The notes under the pieces: generated by a model
What the model saw: the letters and a program-made list of their open reading frames with translations, nothing else
Told to the model about the DNA's origin: nothing
Database searches by the model: none
Translations under genes and position numbers: made by a program
Source of the DNA: Labilithrix sp.
GTDB lineage: Bacteria; Myxococcota_A; Polyangia; Polyangiales; Polyangiaceae
Assembly (NCBI GenBank): GCA_019637105.1
Contig: JAHBWF010000033.1
Span: 1-58,489, forward strand
Direction: 5' to 3'
DNA length: 58,489 nucleotides
In this document: positions 8,822 through 17,176 of the stretch, piece by piece
Layout of the letters: the number at the start of each line of letters is the position of its first letter
How positions within the stretch are numbered: position 1 is the first letter of the stretch

Positions 8822-9853
8822 CTACTCCTGGCGGGCGCCGCCGACGACGAACCGCGGCTCGACCGGGCGCGCCTCGAAGACGCCCGTGGCGATGAGCGCC
8901 ACGGAGGTCGCGGTGGCCGCGCCGATCCCGACGATCGCCCACGTCGCCCACGCCGGCCAGCCGGCGCGCCGGTCGTGCGGCTGCGGGGGGCCGTAGGTCG
9001 GCAAGCGCTCGACGCGCCACTCGAGCAAGGACCCGCACACGTCGCGCTCGCAGCGCGCGACGAGCACGCTCCCGCGCCGCTCGCCGGGCGCGGCCGCGAT
9101 CCAGCGGGGGCACGCGATCCCCGGCGCCTCGATCCGTCCGTCGCGCCTTTGCGCGCGTCCGAGCTGCTCGCGGCTGCACGCTCCGCGGGTCGCGACGGAG
9201 ACGCGCAGAGGCGCGGGCGCCGCGCCCGCGATCGCGATCCAGGACGCGAAGACGGTCCCGCCCTCCGACGTCGCGAGGAGGTGATGCTCCGCGGGCGCCA
9301 CCTCGAGCGCGTAGGTCGCGCCGCGCGCGTCGCGCGACGTCGGCTGGAGAGGCGCGCCGTCGAGCCAGAGCGTCACGTCGTCGCCTCCGGTCACCACGAG
9401 CGTGGCCTCGACGGCCTCGCGCGGCGGGAACGCCGTCTCGCCGATGCCCGGCGCGCGCCCGCCGTCGAGCGCGGTCGCGTTCTCCCACGCGGCGCGGGCG
9501 CGCGCCTCGTCGCGCGGCTCGACGCGCAGCCAGCGCGCCGACCACGTGCGCTCGACCTCGGCGCGGAGCCAGGCGGCCTGGGGCAGCTCGGGGTGCTCGC
9601 GGAGGAGGCTCTCGCTGCGGGCGAGCGCGCGCTCGGCGGTGTCCGCGTCCGCCGCCCCGATGGCGAGGCGCGCGCGATCGAGCTCCCGCTCGGCGCGCTC
9701 GGCGAGCGTCGGATCGAAGGGGATCGCCGGCGGGCTCGCCTCGAGCGACTCGAGGCGGATCCCGCGCGCGCGCGCCCACTCGCCGAGCGCTCGAGCCGCG
9801 TCCTCGCGGGCCTCGCCGTCCTCGAGCCAGACAACGGGCGCCGCGTCGCTCAC
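8822..9853 (-). CDS. hypothetical protein with C-terminal membrane segment
   Basis: 343-aa protein starting at a GTG that overlaps the stop of the peroxiredoxin gene (GTGA), hence translationally coupled to it. Residues 1-130 are helical, TPR-like in character (LARSESLLREHPELPQAAWL). A central segment (VTGGDDVTLWLDGAPL) resembles PEGA-like beta domains. A four-Cys region follows (RGACSREQL, GIACPRWI, CERDVCGSLL). Near the C-terminus WATWAIVGIGAATATSVALI is a transmembrane helix, leaving a short tail. No enzyme motif. It may be a kinase-pathway or envelope-sensing protein, but that is inference from architecture only. Confidence 0.72.
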   Translation of the reverse strand: MSDAAPVVWLEDGEAREDAARALGEWARARGIRLESLEASPPAIPFDPTLAERAERELDRARLAIGAADADTAERALARSESLLREHPELPQAAWLRAEVERTWSARWLRVEPRDEARARAAWENATALDGGRAPGIGETAFPPREAVEATLVVTGGDDVTLWLDGAPLQPTSRDARGATYALEVAPAEHHLLATSEGGTVFASWIAIAGAAPAPLRVSVATRGACSREQLGRAQRRDGRIEAPGIACPRWIAAAPGERRGSVLVARCERDVCGSLLEWRVERLPTYGPPQPHDRRAGWPAWATWAIVGIGAATATSVALIATGVFEARPVEPRFVVGGARQE

Positions 9854-10497
9854 TCGCGCGAAGAGCCTTTCTTGGGGGAGCGTTTGCTCGGCGCTCTCCC
9901 GGCGGCTGGAGCTCGCTTGGGCGCGGCCGCCCTCGTGGCGGCCGGAGCTTTCTTGGCCGGAGCTCTCTCGGCCGGAGCTCGCTTGGCCGGAGCTCGCTTG
10001 GCCGGAGCTCGCTTGGCGGCCGACGCTCCCTTGGCCGCGGGCGCGCCGGTGAGCGCGGCGAGCACCGCGTCGGCGTGGCCGTCGACCTTCACGCTGGGGA
10101 AGACGCGGACGATCTTGCCGTCCCGCACGAGGAAGGTGGTGCGGAGGACGCCCTCGACCTTCTTGCCGTACATCGTCTTCTCGCCCCACGCTCCGTACGC
10201 CTTGTGGACGGCGAGGTCCGGATCGGAGAGGAGCGTGATCTTGAGCCCACACTTCTCGCGGAACGAGGCGTGGCTCTTCAGAGAATCGCGCGAGACGCCG
10301 ACGATCGCGCCGCCGGCGCGCTCGATCGCGGCCTTGGACGCCGTGAACGCCTGCGCCTGACGCGTGCAGCCGGGGGTGTTGTCCCGGGGATAGAAGTAGA
10401 GGACGAGCGTCTTGCCGCCGAAGTCTCTCAGCGAGACCTTTTTGCCGGCGTCGCTGTCCAGGTTGAACGAGGGAGCCTTGTCGCCTTCCTTGAGCAC
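9850..10497 (-). CDS. bcp: Bcp-type thioredoxin-dependent peroxiredoxin with histone-like tail
   Basis: Reduces peroxides using a thioredoxin-like donor. The peroxidatic Cys lies in PRDNTPGCTRQA (about residue 45), the Bcp signature. The resolving Cys found five residues later in E. coli Bcp is absent (CTRQAQ), so it is a 1-Cys or atypical form; another Cys occurs in EKCGLK. The catalytic domain ends near residue 150. The last 65 residues are an (A/P)AKRAP repeat tail of the histone-H1 kind, unusual for the family. The start is a GTG at 10497, because no ATG is in frame. The MglA gene starts only 26 nt away on the other strand. Confidence 0.88.
   Translation of the reverse strand: MLKEGDKAPSFNLDSDAGKKVSLRDFGGKTLVLYFYPRDNTPGCTRQAQAFTASKAAIERAGGAIVGVSRDSLKSHASFREKCGLKITLLSDPDLAVHKAYGAWGEKTMYGKKVEGVLRTTFLVRDGKIVRVFPSVKVDGHADAVLAALTGAPAAKGASAAKRAPAKRAPAKRAPAERAPAKKAPAATRAAAPKRAPAAGRAPSKRSPKKGSSRE
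9941..10015. repeat. five tandem 15-bp units in the peroxiredoxin tail
   Basis: Five near-identical 15-nt units (GCCGGAGCTCGCTTG and variants) run head to tail and encode the Ala-Lys-Arg-Ala-Pro repeats. The last three are identical, so copy number may vary between strains by slippage. Confidence 0.85.
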
Positions 10498-10523
10498 GCG
10501 GCCATGATACGATCGTTTGCGCC

Positions 10524-11246
10524 TTGCAGCTGAATTTCGCCGCACGAGAGGTCGCCATCAAGCTCGTTTATTACGGGCCTGCGCTGAGCGGGAAGACCAC
10601 CAACCTCAAGGCGCTCCACGAGCTGACGCGGACCGACAGCCGCGGGCGGCTCATGACGCTCGAGACGAAGGACGACCGCACGCTCTTCTTCGACATGCTG
10701 CCGCTCGTCTTCAAGGCGGAGACCGAGGGCGGCGCGATGAACCTCCGCGTGAAGGTCTTCACCGTGCCGGGGCAGGTGGTCCACGCGTCGACGCGTCGCC
10801 TGGTGCTGCAGGGGGCGGACGCCGTCGCGTTCATCGCCGACTCGCAGGTCGCCGAGACGGAGAACAACGCGGCGTCGTTCCTCGATCTCAGGACGAACCT
10901 GAAGGAGCTCGGGCGCTCGATGCGCGACGTCCCGCTCGTCATCCAGTTCAACAAGCGCGACCTGCCGAACGTGCGCAGCGACGCGGAGATCGACGACCTC
11001 GCGCGGCGGGGCAAGGAGCCCGTCTTCAAGGCGTCGGCGGTCCACGGCCAGGGCGTGATGGAGTCGTTCTTCGGGCTGCTCGAGCGCGCGTGGCGCAAGC
11101 TCGACGCCGAGCACGACCTCACGCGCAAGCTCGGCATCCAGCCGGACGAGTTCTTGGCGAAGGCCGCGTCGAGCCTCGGCTACGAGGGCAAGGCGAGGAT
11201 GCTGTGCGACGCGCACGTCGGCGGCTCCGGGAAGGGGGGCGCGTGA
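10524..11246 (+). CDS. MglA-like small GTPase
   Basis: 240-aa Ras-like GTPase of the MglA family, which in myxobacteria controls cell polarity and gliding. Motifs: P-loop GPALSGKTTN, the family-typical TVPGQ in place of DTPGQ, and NKRDLP for guanine specificity. It is longer than classical MglA (about 195 aa), with roughly 45 extra C-terminal residues (DEFLAKAASSLGYEGKARML) that could be an effector-binding extension. The start is a TTG at 10524 with no clear Shine-Dalgarno. The gene overlaps the following PocR-histidine kinase by GTGA, so it is probably a dedicated GTPase for that sensor rather than the motility MglA. No MglB partner is visible here. Confidence 0.88.
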   Translation: MQLNFAAREVAIKLVYYGPALSGKTTNLKALHELTRTDSRGRLMTLETKDDRTLFFDMLPLVFKAETEGGAMNLRVKVFTVPGQVVHASTRRLVLQGADAVAFIADSQVAETENNAASFLDLRTNLKELGRSMRDVPLVIQFNKRDLPNVRSDAEIDDLARRGKEPVFKASAVHGQGVMESFFGLLERAWRKLDAEHDLTRKLGIQPDEFLAKAASSLGYEGKARMLCDAHVGGSGKGGA

Positions 11247-12697
11247 GCGAGGTCCCTCCCAACCAGGACGTCGTCGGCGATCAGCCGATCGCCCTCGAGG
11301 ACGTCGTCGATCGCGACGCGCTCGACGACCTCTGCAAGAGCATCCACGCCCTCTTCGGCATCGGCGTGCGCGTGTACGCGTCGCAGGGCGCGCTCCTCGC
11401 GAACGTCGCGAACGAGCTCGAGCTGTGTCGCTACGTCAACGAGGTGCCGGGCTCGCGCGCGGCGTGCGGCGCGACCGTGATCGCGGCCAAGAGCGTCGCG
11501 CCGGGCGACGACGGCGAGGTCACGCACCCGTGCTTCACGGGGCTCGCGTACCACATCGTCTCGCTCGTGCACGAGGGCCGGCGCGTCGGTCGCATCGTCC
11601 TCGGCCCGTACGCGCCGGCGGGCCTGCGCGAGCCTCCGCCGTCGCTCGCGCAGGCCGACAAGCGGCTCGACGTCGCCCGGGCGAGCGACCTCGCCGCCAC
11701 GGTGCCGCGCGTCAAGCAGGAGGCGCTCCAGCGGATCGCCGGCCACCTGAAGGAGACCCTCGAGCTCATCATCTTCTCCAGCCACAAGGCGTGGGTGACG
11801 AGCAAGCTCCACCTGTACAGCGTGCGCGAGAGCTACCGCGAGCTGCAGGACAAGACGACGCGCCTCGAGCAGACGCTCACGCGCCTCAAGGAGGTCGACC
11901 GGCTCAAGTCGAATTTCCTCGCGACGATGAGCCACGAGCTCCGGACGCCGCTCACGTCGATCATCGGCTACAGCGAGATGCTCGCCGAGGGCATCGCCGG
12001 GGAGCTCTCGGCCGAGCAGCAGGAGTACGTCCGCACGATCCACGCGAAGGGCGAGCAGCTCCTCCGCCTCATCATGGGGTTGCTCGATCTCTCCAAGCTG
12101 GAGAGCGGGACGATGAGCCTCCGCCAGGCGCCGGCGCAGATCGGGCCGATCCTCAAGGAGGTGATCACGACGCTCGCGCCGGTCGCGCGGAAGAAGGAGG
12201 TCGAGCTCGCGCTCGACTCCGACGACGCGCCGTGCGAGCTCGCGGCCGACGCCGAGCGCCTGCGCCAGGTGTTCATCAACCTCGTCGACAACGCGGTGAA
12301 GTTCACGCCGAAGGGCGGCAAGGTCACCGTGCGCGCGCGCGTGACCGCGGGCGCGGCGCCGTCGGGTGACGACGACGACGAGGCCGCGGGCGCGGCGCTG
12401 CTCGCGCCGCTGCTCAAGCAGGTCGAGGTCCGCGTGTCCGACACCGGCATCGGCATCCCGGCCGCCGAGCGCGTCAAGGTGTTCGAGGCGTTCTACCAGG
12501 TCGACTCGTCCTCGACGCGCGAGTACGGCGGGACCGGGCTCGGGCTCTCGATCGTCAAACGGATCGTCGACGCGCACGGCGGTCAGGTCTCGGTCGAGGG
12601 CAACGAGCCGAACGGGACCGTGTTCGTCGTCGTCCTCCCGTCCGCGCAGACGCGCCGCGCGGCGCTCCCGTCTCGCGTCCCGCCGGCGCTCGCGTGA
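11243..12697 (+). CDS. PocR-domain sensor histidine kinase
   Basis: 484-aa soluble sensor. Residues about 20-175 match a PocR-type ligand-binding domain, with conserved Cys/His positions (CRYVNEVPGSRAAC, HPCFTGLAYHIV). A short coiled coil (LQDKTTRLEQTLTRLKEV) leads to a canonical HisKA box (MSHELRTPLTSIIGYSEML). The HATPase_c domain has N (NLVDNAVKFTP), G1 (VSDTGIGIP) and G2 (GGTGLGLSIV) boxes. A 35-residue acidic/Ala loop interrupts the ATPase domain. No transmembrane segment and no receiver, so its response regulator is elsewhere. Coupled by GTGA overlaps to MglA upstream and ThiL downstream. Confidence 0.9.
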   Translation: MSEVPPNQDVVGDQPIALEDVVDRDALDDLCKSIHALFGIGVRVYASQGALLANVANELELCRYVNEVPGSRAACGATVIAAKSVAPGDDGEVTHPCFTGLAYHIVSLVHEGRRVGRIVLGPYAPAGLREPPPSLAQADKRLDVARASDLAATVPRVKQEALQRIAGHLKETLELIIFSSHKAWVTSKLHLYSVRESYRELQDKTTRLEQTLTRLKEVDRLKSNFLATMSHELRTPLTSIIGYSEMLAEGIAGELSAEQQEYVRTIHAKGEQLLRLIMGLLDLSKLESGTMSLRQAPAQIGPILKEVITTLAPVARKKEVELALDSDDAPCELAADAERLRQVFINLVDNAVKFTPKGGKVTVRARVTAGAAPSGDDDDEAAGAALLAPLLKQVEVRVSDTGIGIPAAERVKVFEAFYQVDSSSTREYGGTGLGLSIVKRIVDAHGGQVSVEGNEPNGTVFVVVLPSAQTRRAALPSRVPPALA

Positions 12698-13683
12698 GGC
12701 GGAGGCGGGCCGCTCGCGAGGGCGCGAGCCGCGGGACCGAGGCGGCGCGCGTCGCGCTGCTCGCGAGGCGCCTCGGCGTCCCCGGCGCGTCCGGGATCGA
12801 CGTCGGGATCGGCGACGACGGCGCCGTCCTCGCCCCCGTCGACGCGTCGCTCGTCTGGACGATCGACGCGCAGGTCGACGGGACGCATTTCCGGCTCGAC
12901 TGGCTCGGCTGGGAGGACGTCGGCTGGCGGAGCTTCATGGCGGCCGCGAGCGATCTCGCGGCGATGGGCGCCACGCCGATCGCGGCGCTGTCGGCGCTCG
13001 CGCTGTCGGACGCGGTCGACGACGCCGCGCTCGACGCGCTCGCGCGCGGCCAGGCGGAGGCGGCGCGCGCCGTCTCCGCGCCGGTCGTGGGGGGCAACCT
13101 GGCGCGCGGGCGGGAGACGTCGATCACGACGACGCTGCTCGGTCGAGCGGAGCGCCCGGTCCTCCGGGGCGGCGCGCGCGCGGGCGACGGCGTCTACCTC
13201 GCGGGCGTCGTCGGGATGGCGGCCCTCGGCCTCGCCGCGCTCCAGCGCGGCGCGCGCCTGGACGATCCGAGCGTTGCGGCGTGCGTCGGAGCCTGGCGCC
13301 GCCCGCGCGCGCTCGTCGACCTCGGCCTCGCCCTGCCGGGCCGCGCGAGCGCGGCGACGGACGTCTCGGACGGGCTCGCGCGCGACGCGGGGCACCTCGC
13401 CGAGGCGAGCGCGGTCACGCTCGTCTTCGACGCAGACCTCCTCTCGCGGCGGAGCTCGGGAGGGGCGCTCGAGCGCGCGTCGGCGCTCCTCGGGCGCGAC
13501 CTCCTCGACGCCGTCCTCTACGGAGGGGGCGAGGACTACGCCTTGCTCGCGACGAGCCCGTCGCCGCTCGCGGGCTTCGACCGCGTCGGCGCCGTCGAGG
13601 CGGGGGGGCCGGGCGTGGCGCTCCTCCGGGGCGACGGCGCGCGCGCGCTCCTCGATCCGCGCGGGTTCGACCACTTCGGCTGA
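12694..13683 (+). CDS. thiL: thiamine-monophosphate kinase
   Basis: 329-aa ThiL, phosphorylating thiamine monophosphate to the active diphosphate cofactor. Family motifs are complete: GIGDDGAVL, TIDAQVDGTHF, SDLAAMGA, VGGNLARG, ATDVSDGLARDAGHLAE and YGGGEDYALL. The GTG start at 12694 overlaps the histidine-kinase stop (GTGA), so it is cotranslated with a signalling pair rather than with other thi genes. The first 15 residues (Arg-rich) may be an over-extension; the conserved domain begins near residue 18. Confidence 0.9.
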   Translation: MRRRRAAREGASRGTEAARVALLARRLGVPGASGIDVGIGDDGAVLAPVDASLVWTIDAQVDGTHFRLDWLGWEDVGWRSFMAAASDLAAMGATPIAALSALALSDAVDDAALDALARGQAEAARAVSAPVVGGNLARGRETSITTTLLGRAERPVLRGGARAGDGVYLAGVVGMAALGLAALQRGARLDDPSVAACVGAWRRPRALVDLGLALPGRASAATDVSDGLARDAGHLAEASAVTLVFDADLLSRRSSGGALERASALLGRDLLDAVLYGGGEDYALLATSPSPLAGFDRVGAVEAGGPGVALLRGDGARALLDPRGFDHFG

Positions 13684-13691
13684 GCGCGAGG

Positions 13692-13719
13692 GCGCGGGGA
13701 CCCGGCCGGATCCCCGCGC
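13692..13719. terminator. GC hairpin between convergent genes
   Basis: Perfect 9-bp stem (GCGCGGGGA / TCCCCGCGC) with a 10-nt loop, between the thiL stop (13683) and the convergent lipoprotein stop (13730). No T-tract. Confidence 0.5.
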
Positions 13720-13729
13720 GGGTCGGAGC

Positions 13730-14233
13730 TCAGAAGCCGGCGCAGACGGCCGGGATGGTCCGGCCGGCGAGCAGACCGCGGAGCACGCCGAGCTCGGGCG
13801 CGGTGCCCTTCGGGCCCGCCTGGGCGGCCATCGTGCTGCACTGGGCGGCGGCCGTCGAGAACATGCCGGCCTCCGGCGAGGAGCCCATGCGCTTCGCCTC
13901 GGCGGCGAGCTGGTTGCAGCACTGCTTCAAGCGAGCCACGTTGGTGTTGACCGCCGGGCCCGTGTACTTCACAGGCGCGTCGACGCCGGTGTCGAGCTCC
14001 TCGCCGGCGTCCTCCTCCATCAAGAGGAGCGGCGCCGACACGTCCTCCTCGGGCGGCGGCGGCGGGCCGGCGTCGAAGACGGGCGTCTCCTTCTTCGGGC
14101 AGCCGGCGAGCAGCAGCGGGACGGCGCCGCAGACGGCGAGCGCGAAGAGGGTGCGACGCGCCGCCCGACCTCGGGCGCGCTCTTCGATCACCGGTGAGCC
14201 TTCTCCACGCTTCGATTTACGGGAAAGCGACAT
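13730..14233 (-). CDS. hypothetical lipoprotein
   Basis: 167-aa predicted lipoprotein. The start at 14233 has AAGGAG 8-13 nt upstream. A basic N-terminal region precedes a hydrophobic core and the lipobox LLAGC (Cys about residue 45). Next comes an acidic Pro/Asp/Glu-rich linker, typical of exported myxobacterial lipoproteins. The C-terminal 75 residues are helical with conserved-looking Cys (LKQCCNQLAAEAKRM, AAAQCSTMAAQAG, IPAVCAGF). No function recognised. It is divergent from the 14382 gene. Confidence 0.75.
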   Translation of the reverse strand: MSLSRKSKRGEGSPVIEERARGRAARRTLFALAVCGAVPLLLAGCPKKETPVFDAGPPPPPEEDVSAPLLLMEEDAGEELDTGVDAPVKYTGPAVNTNVARLKQCCNQLAAEAKRMGSSPEAGMFSTAAAQCSTMAAQAGPKGTAPELGVLRGLLAGRTIPAVCAGF

Positions 14234-14381
14234 CCTCGATCTCCTTGACCGGTCGACTCCTGGGGCCGCCGTGCGGAGCTCACACGGCGCGCTCTTCGAG
14301 CCTCGTGGAAGCGCGTCGAGCAGCGCTAACCTACAAGGATCCGGCCGCCGATGGTAGAAGCCAGCAAGGCGGTTTCGACCG

Positions 14382-15482
14382 ATGCCCCTCGACGAGGCCA
14401 CACGCCAGCTCGCCGTTCTCCTCCAGCTCGAGCTGCGCCGGCTGGTCGAGCGCGCGCGCGCGCGCGTGGATCGTGGCGAGGAGGTCCGGTACGACTCGGT
14501 CTCCCGGATGGCGACCTGGGAGACGCGCCGCGGTGACGTCATCGGCCGCTGGTACGGCGACGTCCTCGCGCGTTACGTCGTGCGGGACCGCATCCTCCGC
14601 TGGGACTGGGCGGGGCGCTCGTCGATCGCGACGACGACGCACGCGGAGGTCATCTCGCGCGAGGGGCAGTCGCGCGGCGTCCCTCAGCTCTCGATGAGCG
14701 TGGTCGGGGACCTCGACGAGGCGGACGCCTGCACGCTGGTGAGGCTCGGCGTGCTCGTCGCGCGCGGCGAGGGCGTCGAGCTCCGCCGGACCGAGGACGA
14801 GATCACCTTCGTCGGCCTGTTCGACTCTCCGCGGCCGCGCGACGGCGAGGCCGTCGATCCGTCGCGTTACTCGGTGCCGCCTCCGCCGGTCGCGCGCTCT
14901 TCGCCGTCGGCGTCACCGGCGGTGAGCTGGCCGCCCGCCGCGGGCTGGCCCGCGCCGGAGCGCCGCGCGCCGGCCGCGACGGGCGCGCGATCGTCGCTCC
15001 CGGCCGGGAGGAGCTCCACGCCTCCGCCGTCCGCGCGGCGCTCCTCGCGGCCTCCCGCGCACCGCTCGCTGCCGCCCATTCGCGAGGTCTACGGACCGCG
15101 GACGTCGCGGAGCACGCCGTCGCGGTCGCCCGAGCGGAGGATCCGAGAGCCGTCGCGGAGCATCTTCTTGCCGGTCGCGAGCGCGGTGCTCGCGGTCTTC
15201 GCGAAGGCCGTCCCGGGGTACCAGCAGGCGCTCTTCGTCCTCCGGATCGAGCCGGACGGCGCGCCCGGAGCGGTCGAGCGGCGGAGGCTCGTCGTCCTCC
15301 TCGCCGCCAACGACGCGTCGGGGAGCCTCCGCGCGATCGACCCGTCGCCCGAGCTCCTCGAAGCGGCGGCGCGCCTCGTGGAGGCCGATCAGAACGACGG
15401 CAACGGTCCCTGGACGAAGCTTTCGGCCCGGATCACGCCCAAGCCCGACGGTGGAGCGACGCTGAACGTCGACGTGATATAA
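14382..15482 (+). CDS. hypothetical protein, two globular domains with Pro/Ser-rich linker
   Basis: 366-aa protein, not confidently assigned. Residues 1-150 form a Trp-rich globular domain (GRWYGDVLARYVVRDRILRW) that loosely resembles DUF6882-like proteins, a weak impression only. Residues about 155-250 are a Ser/Pro/Arg-rich disordered linker. Residues about 255-366 are a second alpha/beta domain (FAKAVPGYQQALFVLRIEP) ending in VDVI. No signal peptide, membrane segment or catalytic motif. The next gene starts 9 nt after the stop, so the two are probably cotranscribed. Confidence 0.68.
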   Translation: MPLDEATRQLAVLLQLELRRLVERARARVDRGEEVRYDSVSRMATWETRRGDVIGRWYGDVLARYVVRDRILRWDWAGRSSIATTTHAEVISREGQSRGVPQLSMSVVGDLDEADACTLVRLGVLVARGEGVELRRTEDEITFVGLFDSPRPRDGEAVDPSRYSVPPPPVARSSPSASPAVSWPPAAGWPAPERRAPAATGARSSLPAGRSSTPPPSARRSSRPPAHRSLPPIREVYGPRTSRSTPSRSPERRIREPSRSIFLPVASAVLAVFAKAVPGYQQALFVLRIEPDGAPGAVERRRLVVLLAANDASGSLRAIDPSPELLEAAARLVEADQNDGNGPWTKLSARITPKPDGGATLNVDVI

Positions 15483-15490
15483 GGCGCGCC

Positions 15491-16114
15491 ATGCGAAAGA
15501 CCCTCGTCACCGCCGCCACGCTCGTCACCGCCGCCGTCGTCGTCGCGGCGTGCTCGTCGAAGAAGCCGAACCCGCCGGTGACGCCGACCGCGACGCCCGA
15601 CGCGGGCTTCGAGCCCCTCGAGGCCGGCGCGCCCGAGGAGGCCGGGGCGGCCGCCGAAGACGCCGGCCCGACGTTCTTCACCGGCGACGACGCCGGCGCG
15701 CCGGTGGCGCTCGGCGAGGCCGCGCTCGACTCGGCGATCGACCTGGCCGTCACGACCGCCGCGCCGAAGCTCGCGCCGAAGATGGACAAGGAAGGGACCC
15801 CGGGCCGCGCCACCCTCAAGGAGGGCGAGCACTTCGGGATGATGATCACGCTCGCGCCGAACCGCTGCTACACGATCATCGGCAACTCGCCGCCGGGCAA
15901 CGTCGAGAAGCTCGACGTGAAGCTCTACGGGCCGCCGCTCTTCAACGTCGAGGCCGGCAAGTCGGGCGCGAACGACAAGAACATGCCGGTCATCGGCAAG
16001 GGCACGACGGCCCTCTGCCCGATCGTCCCGATCGCGGTGCCCTACAAGCTCGACGTCGCGGCGACGAAGGGCGCGGGGCGCATCGGCGTGCACGTGTACG
16101 CGCGCAACAAGTGA
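15491..16114 (+). CDS. hypothetical lipoprotein
   Basis: 207-aa predicted lipoprotein: Lys/Arg start, Ala/Val/Thr-rich core and the lipobox VVAAC (Cys about residue 21). An acidic Ala/Asp/Gly-rich linker follows to about residue 75. The mature domain is beta-rich with two Cys (NRCYTIIGN, TALCPIVPI). I recognise no named family, though lipoproteins of this build are common in myxobacteria. The preceding AAGG is close to the ATG. Probably cotranscribed with the 14382 gene. Confidence 0.75.
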   Translation: MRKTLVTAATLVTAAVVVAACSSKKPNPPVTPTATPDAGFEPLEAGAPEEAGAAAEDAGPTFFTGDDAGAPVALGEAALDSAIDLAVTTAAPKLAPKMDKEGTPGRATLKEGEHFGMMITLAPNRCYTIIGNSPPGNVEKLDVKLYGPPLFNVEAGKSGANDKNMPVIGKGTTALCPIVPIAVPYKLDVAATKGAGRIGVHVYARNK

Positions 16115-16120
16115 CCGCGC

Positions 16121-16143
16121 GACGCGGAGCCCGCCTCCGCGTC
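16121..16143. terminator. GC hairpin between convergent genes
   Basis: Perfect 9-bp stem (GACGCGGAG / CTCCGCGTC) with a 5-nt loop, directly after the stop at 16114 and before the convergent stop at 16191. No T-tract. Confidence 0.5.
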
Positions 16144-16190
16144 GACGAACCGGGCGAGCGCGCTCGCCGAGCGGAGCGCGCTCGGCCGGG

Positions 16191-17048
16191 TCAGTAGACC
16201 TTGCTCACGTACGCCTGCGGGACCCACACGCGGCGTCCGTCGGGGAAGGCGACCTCGATCTGGCCGCCCTGCACCGCGGCGACGGTCCCCGGGTAGCGGT
16301 TGCCGTCCGACCACTGGACCATCACGCGCGCGCCGAAGCCGAACCCGCCGACCGCGTTGTCGACGAACGATCCGACCGCGTTGCTGAACGAGCTGAACGC
16401 GCTCTCGAACTGCGCCCCCGCGCTCTGCGCGTGCGGGTTGTAGTGCCCGTGCTGCGCGTACGGGTTCGGCTGCGCGTACGGGTGGGCCGCCGGAGCGCCG
16501 GGCTGCGCGTACGGGTGGGCCGCCGGAGCGCCGGGCGCCGCCTGCGGCGCGGCGGCGCCGAGCGTCACCGGCTTCGGCTGCCCGCCCGCGCGGATGCGGG
16601 CGGACTCCTGCTGCACGAGCAGGCCGTACTGCATGTACTGCGGGTTCGTCGGGATGACGGCGTTCCAGTGTCCGGCGATCATCGTCCACTGCGCGGACGT
16701 GACCTTGTAGTGTTGCAGCATCCCCTCGTAGCCGATCACCGGGACGCAGCCGCTCATCGCGACGTAGTCCTCGAAGCTGATCTGCGGGGCGCCGCCGGAC
16801 TTCTTCGCGAGCGCCGCCTGGTACAGCGGCATGTAGCGCGTCGCCACCTGGCCCATGAGCGACATGTCCTGCATGCGCGCGGTCCAGCCGGACTTCGCGG
16901 CCTCCCAGTCGGGGCGCGCGACGCCGAGCTTCCCCACGATCTCGGCCTGCTTCTCGGGGTCCTGCGTGTCGGAGACCTCCGCGGAGAGCTCCGCGTAGCG
17001 TTCGAGTGAGATGCCGTTGATCGGCGCCCAGGGATCCATGGCGCGCAT
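16191..17048 (-). CDS. hypothetical protein with C-terminal Tudor/SH3-like domain
   Basis: 285-aa cytoplasmic protein (no signal). Residues 1-145 are helical with many Trp/Met/Tyr (DPWAPINGISLERYAELSAE) and no family I can name. The middle is a low-complexity Ala/Pro/Tyr/His segment with a duplicated 11-residue unit (AGAPAAHPYAQ). The last 55 residues (ARVMVQWSDGNRYPGTVAAV ending in VSKVY) look like a small Tudor- or SH3-type beta barrel that binds peptides or nucleic acid. Start at the ATG at 17048; a second ATG at 17039 is equally possible. Convergent with 15491. Confidence 0.72.
   Translation of the reverse strand: MRAMDPWAPINGISLERYAELSAEVSDTQDPEKQAEIVGKLGVARPDWEAAKSGWTARMQDMSLMGQVATRYMPLYQAALAKKSGGAPQISFEDYVAMSGCVPVIGYEGMLQHYKVTSAQWTMIAGHWNAVIPTNPQYMQYGLLVQQESARIRAGGQPKPVTLGAAAPQAAPGAPAAHPYAQPGAPAAHPYAQPNPYAQHGHYNPHAQSAGAQFESAFSSFSNAVGSFVDNAVGGFGFGARVMVQWSDGNRYPGTVAAVQGGQIEVAFPDGRRVWVPQAYVSKVY
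16468..16533. repeat. two tandem 33-bp units
   Basis: Two identical 33-nt units (16468-16500 and 16501-16533) within the 16191 gene encode the repeated Ala-Gly-Ala-Pro-Ala-Ala-His-Pro-Tyr-Ala-Gln segment. A third, degenerate copy lies upstream of them. Confidence 0.85.
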
Positions 17049-17176
17049 GGTCCCCGCGCCCGCGCGGGAGTGAAAGCGAAATGTGCCGGTCGAGCGTATT
17101 TCGGCGCCTCGCGCGCGCTCGAGGTCGTGCCTCGCGACGCCGCATCGTCGCTCGGCGGAGGCCCCGCTCGCGCGCG

